DNA of 8,719 nt from JADHLK01 sp038131695 (GCA_038131695.1 JAYPQA010000084.1:1-8719); one strand, 5' to 3'. Numbered from the stretch's first letter, positions 1 through 7,768 are shown. Made by a program: numbers and translations. Notes: generated by a model from the letters alone, not told the origin.

Positions 1-10
1 AAAGGCAGAT

Positions 11-1303
11 TTGCTGATCACCAATGCAAGGCTGTTTTGCCCGGCCAGCCAGCTTGACAAGCTGGGTTGGCTGGCCGTCTCAGATGGGCGCATTGCCGGT
101 TTGGGCGCAGGCCAGCCGGACAAGCAGCTAAAAGCAGCCCAGATCTTTAATGGCGGCGGCCAGCTGCTGTTGCCGGGGCTGGTGGATATGCGCGTGCAAG
201 CCAGCGATCCCGGGGCCGAGCATCTGGAAAGTCTGGAGGCGCTGTTACAGGCGGCAGCCGCAGGCGGCATCACCAGCCTGGCCACCCTGCCCGATACGCT
301 GCCGGTGATTGACAATTCGGCAATGATTGATTCGATCAGCCTGCGCGCCAGCCGTCTGGGCGGGCCGCGCCTGTTCTGTCTGGGCGCGATGACGCAGGGG
401 CTGGGAGGCCAGCGCATGGCCGAGCTGGGCATGATGGCTGAGGCTGGCGCGCGCGGCTTTGCCAGCCATTTGACCAGCGTGGCTGACAGCCAGCTGATGC
501 GCCGGATTATGACCTATGCCGCCATGCTGGAGCGGCCGGTTATCCATCATTGTGCTGACCCGGCGCTGTCTGCCGAGGGCGAGATGCAGGAAGGCGAGAC
601 GGCAACCCGGCTGGGCCTTATCGGTATTCCGGCAGCGGCCGAGACAATTATTCTGGAGCGCGATCTGGCCCTCGTGCGGCTGACCGGGGCGGCTTACCAT
701 GCTGGCCATATTTCCACTGCCGGGTCTGTTGCGGCGTTGCGGCGGGCGAAACAGGAGGGGCTGAAGGTCACGGCTGATACCGCCCCGCCCTGGTTTTTGC
801 TGAATGAGATGGCGGTGCCGGGCTTTGATACAGCATTTCGGCTGGATCCGCCCCTGCGCACTGAGCAGGACCGGCTGGCCGTGATTGACGGGCTGGCTGA
901 CGGGACGATTGATGCGATTGCCTCTGACCACCGGGCGATTAACCCGGACCACAAGAAACAGCCCTTTGGCATGGCCAGCCCCGGGGCGGCGGGCATTGAA
1001 ACCCTGTTGCCGCTCAGCCTGGCGCTGGTATCTGCAGGGGCATTGTCACTGGAACGGATAGTTCAGTGCCTGACCGCCGGGCCAGCCGCGATCCTCGGGC
1101 TGGAAACAGGCCAGCTGGCGGTTGGCAAGCCTGCCGATATGATAGTGCTGGACAGCCAGACAGGCTGGGTCATCCGGTCGGCTGATTTTGTTACCCCCTC
1201 GCTCAGCACCCCGTTTGAAGGCCAGCCTGTGCAGGGCCGCGTGCTGGCCAGCTGGGTCGGCGGCGCGCAGATTTTCTCCTATCAAAACGGGCCGCAAAGA
1301 TGA
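11..1303 (+). CDS. pyrC: Dihydroorotase-like protein, pyrB-linked PyrC subfamily without the HxH metal motif
   Basis: This is an amidohydrolase-family protein of the dihydroorotase type, associated with pyrimidine synthesis in the cytoplasm. Family signatures are PGLVDM at residues 55-60, YHAGHIST at 229-236, ASDH at 304-307, a GxxGIETLLPL block near 325-335, and a C-terminal PFEGQPVQGRV segment at 401-411. The canonical DxHxH metal motif after PGLVD is replaced: the two His positions are Arg61 and Gln63. This resembles the PyrC-like proteins encoded beside pyrB, some of which (Pseudomonas PyrC') are catalytically silent partners of aspartate transcarbamylase. Loss of activity here is inference. 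The start is uncertain: TTG at 11 has AAGG five bases upstream, but the frame is open back to the window edge, so a start just outside is possible. The stop overlaps the plsY start (ATGA), which indicates translational coupling. The frame is intact and the length of about 430 residues is normal. Confidence 0.88.
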   Translation: MLITNARLFCPASQLDKLGWLAVSDGRIAGLGAGQPDKQLKAAQIFNGGGQLLLPGLVDMRVQASDPGAEHLESLEALLQAAAAGGITSLATLPDTLPVIDNSAMIDSISLRASRLGGPRLFCLGAMTQGLGGQRMAELGMMAEAGARGFASHLTSVADSQLMRRIMTYAAMLERPVIHHCADPALSAEGEMQEGETATRLGLIGIPAAAETIILERDLALVRLTGAAYHAGHISTAGSVAALRRAKQEGLKVTADTAPPWFLLNEMAVPGFDTAFRLDPPLRTEQDRLAVIDGLADGTIDAIASDHRAINPDHKKQPFGMASPGAAGIETLLPLSLALVSAGALSLERIVQCLTAGPAAILGLETGQLAVGKPADMIVLDSQTGWVIRSADFVTPSLSTPFEGQPVQGRVLASWVGGAQIFSYQNGPQR

Positions 1304-1904
1304 TCGAAGCTGGCTTGCTGATCCCTGTCGGGCTTGCCTATCTTCTGGGCTCAGTGCCCTTTGGCCTGCTGCTGACAAAATGGGCCGGCAAGGGGATATC
1401 CGGGATGGCCCAGCTCAGGCAATATCAGGGCGACCAATGTCTTGCGAGACAGGCTCGCGGGGGCTGGCTCTGGCAACGCTGGTTCTGGATGGCGGCAAGG
1501 GCGCACTGTACCGTCTGGTAATTCGCCGGGGTGACAGATCAGCTTTGCTGGCAGGCTGGGCCAGGCTGGCAGCGATGCTGGGCCATTGCTTTCCGGTCTG
1601 GCTGCGTTTTTCCGGTGGCAAGGGAGTGGCGACCGGGCTGGCCGCGCTGGCGGCGGTCAGCTGGCCTGCCGGGCTGGTGATGGCATTGGTCTGGCTGGGG
1701 ATGGCCGCCTTGTTCCGCATTTCCTCAGCAGCCGCCCTCACCGGTTGGCTGGCCGCCCCGCTCTGGCTTTTCTGGCAGGGGCCGGACGGGCTGGTTCTAC
1801 CGGTGGCGTTGATGGCCCTGCTTTCCTGGGCCCGCCATCACCAGAATATCCGCCGCCTGCTGGCCGGCACGGAAGCCAAAATGGGCCGCCGCAAAAAAGA
1901 CTGA
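1300..1904 (+). pseudogene. plsY: Glycerol-3-phosphate acyltransferase PlsY, broken by three frameshifts
   Basis: PlsY is the integral membrane enzyme that moves an acyl group from acyl-phosphate to glycerol-3-phosphate, the first step of phospholipid synthesis. The N-terminus (LAYLLGSVPFGLLLTKWAG) reads from ATG 1300. The rest (LDGGKGA, LGHCFPVWLRFSGGKGVATG, ARHHQNIRRLLAGTE) reads in another frame to the stop at 1904. The conserved SGNxxATNVLR block sits between them in a third frame at 1415-1447. The needed corrections are one base missing near 1395 in a G run, one missing near 1407-1411, and one extra near 1448. The corrected product is about 201 residues, normal for the family, with several hydrophobic segments. 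All three family motifs are present, but the middle one reads IRATN where IGATN is usual. It overlaps pyrC by ATGA. The shifts are more likely sequence errors than true decay, because plsY is normally essential and the surrounding codons are conserved. Confidence 0.85.
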
Positions 1905-1933
1905 AATTTCCCCAGCCCTGTTCATTTTTTGTT

Positions 1934-1946
1934 AAGCAAACTGCTT
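1934..1946 (+). other. Small inverted repeat just before the dprA start
   Basis: AAGCA and TGCTT form a 5-bp stem with an AAC loop, ending one base before the dprA ATG at 1948. It follows a T-rich stretch (1925-1933). There is no clear Shine-Dalgarno sequence for dprA. The hairpin is short and may be chance; an effect on dprA translation is only a possibility. Confidence 0.2.
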
Positions 1947-1947
1947 T

Positions 1948-3069
1948 ATGCTCAGCCGCATGAAGCGCGATGCCAAAATTGATTTGCTGCAGCTGTTCCG
2001 CACCACAAATATAGGCCCGATAACCTGTCGGCTTATGCTGCAACGCTATGGCAGCGCGGCCAAAGCGCTGGCCGCCATCCCGGAATTATCCCGCCGCGGC
2101 GGACGGGCACTGCAACCAGCTGATCGCCAGCGCGCCACAGATGAGCTGGATCAGCTTGAGGAGATGGGCGGCCAGCTGCTCTGTCTTGGCAGTGATGACT
2201 ATCCAGACTTGCTGACCCATTTTGATGATGCCCCGCCCGCGCTGTCCGTGCAGGGTCATCCGGCCCTGTTGCAGCAAAAGATGCTGGCGATTGTCGGGGC
2301 GCGCAACGCCTCGCTGAATGCCTGCAAGATGACGGAGAAATTCGCAGCCGAGCTGGGCATGGCTGATTTTGTCATTGTCTCCGGCATGGCACGGGGCATT
2401 GACAGGGCCGCGCATCAGGGCGGGCTGGCCAGCGGCACGGTGGCGGTGCTGGCAGGCGGGGTGGATGTTATCTATCCGCCGGAAAACAAGGATATTTACG
2501 AAAAGCTGACGCAATCGGGCTGTGTGATCAGTGAGATGCCGCTGGCAACCAAGCCGGCCCCGCGCCTGTTTCCGGTGCGCAACCGGATTATCGCCTCGCT
2601 GGCCAAAGGCTGTCTGGTGATGGAGGCGGCGGAACGCTTCGGCTCTCTTATCACCGCCCGCGAGGCCCTTGGCAGAGGCGCGGAAGTCATGGCCATCCCC
2701 GGCTCTCCCATGGATCCGCGCGCCAAGGGATGCAACAGCCTGATCAGCCAGGGCACCGCCCATCTGGTGCAAACAGCTGACGATATTCTGACCATTCTGC
2801 AAGAGAATAGCGGCTATGAACCGGACCGGCCGCTCAGCCTTTTTACCTCGGTCTCTGAGGCGGGCCCGCAAGATGACGGCGAGGTGGAAAAAGCCCGCAA
2901 ATGCCTGCTTGAAAATCTGTCCCATGACCCAATATCAGTTGACGAATTGATTCGCTGGTGTCATGTCTCTGCCATGGCGATGGCCGCCGCGCTGCTGGAA
3001 CTGGAGCTGGCCGGACGCGTTCAAAGACATCATGGCGGCCGCGTTTCGCTGATAATCGATTTTGAATAA
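1948..3069 (+). CDS. dprA: DNA processing protein DprA (Smf)
   Basis: DprA binds incoming single-stranded DNA during natural transformation and loads RecA onto it in the cytoplasm. The 373-residue product has an N-terminal helical SAM-like part (about 10-70), a Rossmann-like DNA-processing domain (about 85-290) and a C-terminal winged-helix domain (about 313-373). Visible motifs are AIVGARN (114-120), SGMARGID (145-152), YPPEN (176-180), FPVRNRII (208-215), FGSLITAREA (231-240) and AIPGSP (249-254). All are typical and the frame is intact. Two starts are possible, ATG 1948 and ATG 1960; neither has a clear ribosome binding site, and the longer form is given. It lies 43 bases after plsY and 34 before topA in the same direction, so it is probably co-transcribed. 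DprA is common even in bacteria not known to be transformable, so its presence does not prove competence. Confidence 0.95.
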   Translation: MLSRMKRDAKIDLLQLFRTTNIGPITCRLMLQRYGSAAKALAAIPELSRRGGRALQPADRQRATDELDQLEEMGGQLLCLGSDDYPDLLTHFDDAPPALSVQGHPALLQQKMLAIVGARNASLNACKMTEKFAAELGMADFVIVSGMARGIDRAAHQGGLASGTVAVLAGGVDVIYPPENKDIYEKLTQSGCVISEMPLATKPAPRLFPVRNRIIASLAKGCLVMEAAERFGSLITAREALGRGAEVMAIPGSPMDPRAKGCNSLISQGTAHLVQTADDILTILQENSGYEPDRPLSLFTSVSEAGPQDDGEVEKARKCLLENLSHDPISVDELIRWCHVSAMAMAAALLELELAGRVQRHHGGRVSLIIDFE

Positions 3070-3103
3070 CACCCTGTTTACCCTTGTTTTTTTGGTTTGA
3101 TTT

Positions 3104-5666
3104 ATGAAAGTTGTGCTTGTTGAATCTCCGGCCAAAGCCAAAACCATCAATCGCTATCTGGGCGACAATTATCAGGTTTTGGCCTCTTATTGCCATGTGC
3201 GCGACCTGCCTTCCAAGGATGGGTCGGTCAATCCGGATGCTGATTTTGAGATGATCTGGCAGGCCGATGCTGCCTCTTCCAAGCAGATGGTTGCGCTTAC
3301 CAAAGCCCTGAAGGGGGCGGACGGTCTCATTCTGGCGACGGACCCGGATCGCGAGGGAGAGGCGATCAGCTGGCATGTCCAGCAGCTGCTCAAGGAAAAG
3401 AAATCGCTGGCCAGCCTGCCGACCGAGCGGGTGGTGTTCAATGAAATCACCAAGACAGCCATTCTGGAAGCCATGCAGCATCCGCGCGCGCTGGATGACA
3501 ATCTGGTCAATGCCTATCTGGCACGGCGGGCACTGGATTATCTGGTCGGCTTTTCATCTCGCCGGTGCTGTGGCGCAAGCTGCCCGGCTCACGCTCGGCC
3601 GGGCGGGTGCAATCGGTCGCCTTGCGGCTGATCTGTGCCAGGAAGCAGAAATAGGAGCGTTTCGCGAACAGGAATACTGGTCTGTTGACAGCTGGTTTGC
3701 CAAGAGGATGGCCGCCGCCTGCTGGCCCGGCTGACCCGTCTGGATGGGCGAAAATGGAAAAACTGTCATTTCCAGCCAGCAACGAGCCAGAAGCCATTGC
3801 CGCCCGCATCAAGGCCGCCAGCTGGCAGGTTGGCGCGGTTGAGACCAAGCGGGTGCGCCGCAATCCGGCAGCCCCTTCACCACCTCTACCCTGCGGCAAG
3901 AAGCCTCTCGCAAGCTCGGCTTCTCAGCCAGCCGCACCATGCAGATTGCCCAAAAACTCTATGGGGGCATCAATATCGCGCGGAGACCACGGGCCTGATT
4001 ACCTATATGCGAACCGATGGCGTGCAGATGACGACAGGCCGTCAAGCCGCCCGTGCGGTGATCGCAGACCGCTATGGCGAGGCCTATCTGCCGGAAAAGC
4101 CGCGCATCTACAAAACCAAGGCAGCCAACGCCCAGGAAGCCCATGAGGCGGTGCGCCCGACAAGGCTGGCCGCGCATCCAGAAGAGCTGCGCCGCTATCT
4201 CGATCATGACCAGTTCCGCCTCTATGATCTGATCTGGAAACGCGCGCTGGCCAGCCAGATGGGAAGCAGCCCAGATGGATCAGACGGCTGTTGACCTCTC
4301 AGCACAGGGGAGGACATCACCGCTGCGGGCGACTGGCTCCAGTATTGGTCTTTGACGGGTTCCGGCAAGTCTGCGAGGGTTTGATGAGAGCAGCGCGCCG
4401 GATCGCAATGGTGCAGGCCGCCCGGCAGAAGAGGATGACCGGCTGATCCGCCGCTGGTTGAGGCGAGGCGGTCACCGCTGATGAAATTGACCCGCAGCAG
4501 CATTTTACCCAGCCGCCGCCGCGCTATTCTGATGCCTCTCTAGTCAAGGAAATGGAAAGAGCTGGGATTGGCCGGCCCTCTACCTATGCCTCCATCTTGC
4601 AAAAGCGCGCCTATGTGCTCAAGGATCAGCGCCGCTTTCCCCGGAATATCGCGGTCGCATCGTATCAGCTTTCTGAAGATTTCTTCACCCGCTATATTGA
4701 ATATGGCTTTACCGCCCTGATCTGGAAAAGCAGCTGGATATAGAGAGTCTCGGACGCTTAAGCTGGACTGGAAATCAGTGCTGCGCCGCTTCTGGACAGA
4801 TTTCAAGATCGCGGTGGATGCCACCGCCGAATTGAGCAACCCGGCCGTCATGGAAGCCCCGCTGGACAGCCAGCTCGAACAGCTGTTTTTCATGCCGGGC
4901 CGGACGGGCAGATTAACCAGGTCTGCACCAAATGCGGCAGCGGCAAGCTGGAGCTGAAGCTGTGACCGCTGGCCCGTTCATCAGCTGCAATAATTATCCG
5001 GAATACCGATATACCCGCCAGATCAGCAATGATAATGACGCGGACAGCCAGGCAGATACGCTGGATGAGGATCGCCTTCTGGGCACAGACCTGACGAGTG
5101 ACTTGCCGGGTTTGCTGCGCAAGGGACCTTATGGGCACATGTGCAGCTGGGTGATGCGGAGACCAAAAGCCAAAACGATCCTCCTGCCCCAAATCAGGCA
5201 GCTGGACGAGATTGATCTTACCTATGCGCTGGGACTGCTCAGCCTGCCGCGCGCGGTGGGCGCGCATCCGCAGACCGGCGATTTGATCGAGGCCGGGCTG
5301 GGCCGCTACGGACCCTATCTGAAATATCAGGGCCGCTTTACCAGCCTGACCGAAGATGATGTGCTGGAGGTGGGCATCAACCGGGCGGTGGATTTGCTGG
5401 CCGAGGCACAGAAAAAAGCAGGCCGCACATTGGGCGCGCATCCGGAAGGCGGCCAGGTCGAGTTGAAAAAAGGCCGGTTTGGCCCGTATGTTGAGCATAA
5501 CAAGCTGCGCGCGCCGGTTCCACGCGGCACCGAAATGGCAGATATAACGCTGGAAGACGCGCTGGTCTGGCTGGCAGCAAAGGCGGCCCGTCCGGCAAAG
5601 AAACCTGCCAAAAAAGCAGCGAAAAAAGGGGCCAAAAAAACTTCAGGGAAAGCAGCCAATAAGTGA
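3104..5666 (+). pseudogene. topA: DNA topoisomerase I TopA, full length but broken by about 22 frameshifts
   Basis: TopA is the type IA topoisomerase that relaxes negative supercoils. From ATG 3104 the first 150 residues read cleanly through the TOPRIM domain: VESPAKAKTI (7-16) and TDPDREGEAI (79-88), with acidic residues at 80, 82 and 84. From about 3554 the frame changes repeatedly. Corrected reading recovers RSAGRVQSVALRLIC (about 3594-3636), the active-site block ITYMRTDG with the Tyr codon at 4004-4006, EAHEAVRP (about 4136-4160), GIGRPSTYASI (about 4561-4593), a zinc-finger region from 4924, and an uninterrupted C-terminal part from 5211 ending in a Lys/Ala-rich tail. About 18 single-base losses and 4 gains restore one frame of about 858 codons, normal for the family, so no large piece is missing. 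A second zinc-finger Cys reads as Tyr (5004-5006). It overlaps rnr by GTGA. Sequence error is the likeliest cause. Confidence 0.9.
4924..5006 (+). other. TopA C-terminal zinc-finger region with a Cys-to-Tyr change
   Basis: In the frame-corrected topA, CTKC (codons 4924-4935) gives the first Cys pair. The second half reads GPFISCNNYPEYRYTR from 4971, with Cys at 4986-4988. The position where the family has Cys (NYPECRYTR) is a TAC Tyr codon at 5004-5006. A single G-to-A change at 5005 would explain it. A frameshift also lies between the two halves, near 4963-4970, where an in-frame TGA appears. Confidence 0.6.
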
Positions 5667-7504
5667 GACGCGGCAGACCAATCCGCCAGGCTCGTCCAGC
5701 CCCGGCCCGCCTGTTTGGCCAGATTTTCAAAAAAGGCAAGCAATGGTATGCCGCCCCGGTGGAAAAAGGGCCGGGCCAGCCCTGGCGGCTGATTATCCCG
5801 CCAAAAATGCAAGCTGAGACAGCTGAGTTGTCCGGCTGTCTGGCGGAGCTGGAAATAAGCGGGGCTGTCCGGCGGCGCGACCCGCAGGTTGAGCTGAAAA
5901 AACTGATTGGCCCGGCTGGCAGCCCGGCCGCCCAGGCCGCCTTGGCGATAGCAGAATTTGACCTGCCCTCCCACTTTTCTGAAGCCGAGCTGGCCGAGGC
6001 GGGCCGCAAAACCCCGCCGCCGCTGGGCCAGCGCGTGGATTGGCGGGCCCTGCCGCTGGTTACCATTGATGGCGAGGATGCCCGCGATTTTGATGATGCG
6101 GTGATGGCTGAGCCGATTGAGGGCGGCTGGCGGCTGCGCGTGGCGATTGCCGATGTCAGCCATTTTGTGGCGGAGGGATCCGCCCTCGACAAACAGGCCC
6201 GCCAGCGCGGCAATTCTGTCTATCTGCCCGGCACGGTGGTTCCGATGCTGCCAGAGGCTCTGTCAAATGGGCTCTGCTCTCTGGTGCCGGGCGAGGATCG
6301 GGCCTGTCTGGCAGCCGAAATAGAGATTGACAGCAAGGGCCAGAAAAAAGCCCACCATTTCGTGCGGGTGTTGATCCGGTCTGCCGCCCGGCTGACCTAC
6401 AGCAAGGTGCAGGCGGTGATTGACGGCACGCTGGCTGAGCGAGATCTGGAGGTGCCGGATGGTAGCCTACACCACCTTATCGGAGCTTATCGCTGTTTAC
6501 TCAGCGCGCGCGAGAAGCGCGGCACGCTCAATCTGGAATTGCCGGAGCGCAAAGCCGTTTTTGATGCGAAAAACCAGCTGCAATCGATCAGCTTTACGCA
6601 CCAGCGAGCCGCCAACCAGCTGATTGAGGAATTCATGATTCTGGCCAATGTCTGCGCGGCTGAAACGCTGGAGGAAACGCGCAGCTCGACGGCCTTTCGC
6701 AATCATCCACCGCCGGATGCTGAAAAGCTGGAAGATTTGCATGAGCTGGCAAAGGCCCTGGAGCTGCCCCTGTCCAAAGGCCAGCGGATCAGCCCGGCGA
6801 TTTTCAACCGCCTGCTGGCTAGCGTTTCCGGCAAGCCAGAGGCAGCTATTGTGCATGAGGCCGTGCTGCGCTGCCAGTCGCGGGCTGTTTATGACACGGT
6901 CAATCAAGGCCATTATGGGCTTTCCCTGGCGCGTTATGTGCATTTCACCTCACCGATACGGCGCTATGCTGACTTGCTGGTGCATCGCGCCTTGATAGGC
7001 TGCTGCCAGCTGGGGACGGAAAATCTGTCTGAGGAAACGCGCGCAGATATGAAAAAAATCTGTGCCCAAATCAGCGAGACCGAACAGCGGGCCGCCAAGG
7101 CAGAGCGGCGGGTGCTGGATCGGCTGGCCGCGCGCTTCTATACCGAGCGGACTGGCGAGGTCTTTGAGGTGCGGGTGGTGGGCCTGCTGAAAGCCGGGCT
7201 GTTCGTCCAGCTGGAAGGCGGGCTGGTGGAAGGGTTTATCTCCCGCAGAACCCTGCCCGATGATCGCTGGCAGGTGGAACAGGGCGGCTTTGTGCTGGCC
7301 GGTCTTTACAGCGGCTGGCAGTTTCGCCTGGGAGACAGGCTGCAGGCCAAGTTACTGTCCGTTTCCGAGGCCAGCGGGGGGGTGGAGCTCAGCTGGCGGT
7401 CCGGCGGCAGGCAGGAAGAGCCGGCACGCCCCCTACGTAGGCCACGCAAGAAGGGGGGCCGAAAGCCGGGCAAACGCAAACAGCCCTTGACAAAAAAGCG
7501 CTGA
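5663..7504 (+). CDS. rnr: Ribonuclease R, RNB-family 3'-5' exoribonuclease with a short N-terminus
   Basis: RNase R degrades structured RNA from the 3' end in mRNA decay and rRNA quality control. The 613-residue frame is intact. A cold-shock-like RNA-binding part (about 15-80) is followed by the RNB catalytic domain (about 125-445), with IDGEDARDFDDAV at 135-147. Asp136, 142, 144 and 145 match the four metal-binding Asp of E. coli RNase R. Also seen are NSVYLPGTVVPMLPE (184-198) and YVHFTSPIRRYADLLVHR (425-442), then an S1 domain (about 496-577) and a basic Lys/Arg tail (about 590-613). The GTG start overlaps the topA stop. A TAA lies immediately upstream in the same frame, so the protein cannot begin earlier. 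The active site lies about 136 residues nearer the N-terminus than in the 813-residue E. coli enzyme, so the winged-helix region and probably one cold-shock domain are absent. RNase II is less likely because of the DGEDARDFDD form and the basic tail. Confidence 0.93.
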   Translation: MRRGRPIRQARPAPARLFGQIFKKGKQWYAAPVEKGPGQPWRLIIPPKMQAETAELSGCLAELEISGAVRRRDPQVELKKLIGPAGSPAAQAALAIAEFDLPSHFSEAELAEAGRKTPPPLGQRVDWRALPLVTIDGEDARDFDDAVMAEPIEGGWRLRVAIADVSHFVAEGSALDKQARQRGNSVYLPGTVVPMLPEALSNGLCSLVPGEDRACLAAEIEIDSKGQKKAHHFVRVLIRSAARLTYSKVQAVIDGTLAERDLEVPDGSLHHLIGAYRCLLSAREKRGTLNLELPERKAVFDAKNQLQSISFTHQRAANQLIEEFMILANVCAAETLEETRSSTAFRNHPPPDAEKLEDLHELAKALELPLSKGQRISPAIFNRLLASVSGKPEAAIVHEAVLRCQSRAVYDTVNQGHYGLSLARYVHFTSPIRRYADLLVHRALIGCCQLGTENLSEETRADMKKICAQISETEQRAAKAERRVLDRLAARFYTERTGEVFEVRVVGLLKAGLFVQLEGGLVEGFISRRTLPDDRWQVEQGGFVLAGLYSGWQFRLGDRLQAKLLSVSEASGGVELSWRSGGRQEEPARPLRRPRKKGGRKPGKRKQPLTKKR

Positions 7505-7515
7505 TACCGCATACA
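7487..7515 (+). promoter_or_regulatory. Possible promoter for rpmG inside the 3' end of rnr
   Basis: CTTGACA at 7486-7492 contains a perfect TTGACA -35 box and fits the alphaproteobacterial CTTGAC form. With a 17-base spacer the -10 candidate is CATACA (7510-7515), a weak match with three of six consensus bases. It would let rpmG and the fructokinase be transcribed independently of the upstream genes. The weak -10 keeps confidence low. Confidence 0.35.
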
Positions 7516-7545
7516 TCGCGCCTGCACTCAAGACTTATTTTGAAC

Positions 7546-7565
7546 GGTGCGGATAACGCCGCACC
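7546..7565 (+). promoter_or_regulatory. Hairpin in the rpmG 5' leader
   Basis: GGTGCGG (7546-7552) and CCGCACC (7559-7565) are perfect reverse complements around a six-base loop ATAACG. The hairpin ends 15 bases before the rpmG start and only 4 bases before its Shine-Dalgarno sequence. No T run follows, so it does not look like an intrinsic terminator. It could act as a translational control element or an mRNA-stabilising 5' structure; neither is shown by the sequence. Confidence 0.55.
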
Positions 7566-7569
7566 CTCT

Positions 7570-7573
7570 GGAG
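7570..7573 (+). promoter_or_regulatory. Shine-Dalgarno sequence of rpmG
   Basis: GGAG, followed by further GA repeats, lies seven bases before ATG 7581. It is the clearest ribosome binding site in the window, as expected for a highly expressed ribosomal protein gene, and it fixes the rpmG start. Confidence 0.75.
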
Positions 7574-7580
7574 AGAGAAG

Positions 7581-7748
7581 ATGGCCAAGCCTGCAACCTT
7601 GCAAATCAAGCTGGTGAGCACAGCCGATACGGGTTACTATTATGTAACCAAGAAGAATCCGCGGACCAAGCCGGAGAAGCTGGAGCTGAAAAAATATGAT
7701 CCGCGCGCCCGCAAACACGTGCTGTTTCGCGAAGCCAAAATCAAATAA
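7581..7748 (+). CDS. rpmG: 50S ribosomal protein L33
   Basis: This is the 55-residue ribosomal protein L33, a small basic component of the large subunit near the tRNA exit site. The product begins MAKPATLQIKLVSTADTG, continues with YYYVTKKNPR and KLELKKYDPRARKHVLFREAKIK, and ends at TAA 7746-7748. Length, the TGYYYVTKKNPR core and the KYDPRARKHV segment are typical. It contains no Cys, so it is the zinc-independent (C-minus) form usual in Proteobacteria. A strong GGAG ribosome binding site precedes it. It follows rnr by 76 bases that hold a hairpin and a possible promoter, and the fructokinase starts 20 bases after it. rpmG close downstream of rnr is common in Alphaproteobacteria. Confidence 0.96.
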   Translation: MAKPATLQIKLVSTADTGYYYVTKKNPRTKPEKLELKKYDPRARKHVLFREAKIK

Positions 7749-7768
7749 ATCAGCCGGGATCCCGACAA

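Noticed and set aside
245..952. - strand open frame opposite pyrC
   Set aside because: The sense strand encodes a clear dihydroorotase-like protein; the antisense product is Gln/Arg/His-rich without family features.
2086..2925. Long - strand open frame opposite dprA
   Set aside because: It is a shadow of an intact DprA frame with no domain signature of its own.
3070..3103. T-rich gap between dprA and topA as terminator or promoter
   Set aside because: There is a run of seven T, but no GC-rich stem before it and no paired -35 and -10 boxes.
3375..4743. Several short + strand frames that could be called separate genes
   Set aside because: Each contains a stretch of TopA sequence joined to out-of-frame residues; together they are pieces of one frameshifted topA.
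3554..5210. Programmed ribosomal frameshifting in topA
   Set aside because: More than twenty shifts in both directions without slippery sites or shared downstream structures cannot be a programmed mechanism.
4932..5666. A separate 244-residue protein with a Lys-rich tail
   Set aside because: It is the C-terminal part of TopA, continuing the frame-corrected gene; it has no start signal of its own.
5327..6213. Two overlapping - strand frames across the topA-rnr junction
   Set aside because: Both are antisense to conserved TopA and RNase R segments and show no independent motifs.
7546..7580. Intrinsic terminator after rnr
   Set aside because: The hairpin is good but is followed by CTCTGGAG and not by a T run.
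7755..7764. 10-bp palindrome CGGGATCCCG as an operator
   Set aside because: A single short palindrome with no second copy or half-site pattern; chance is sufficient at this GC content.
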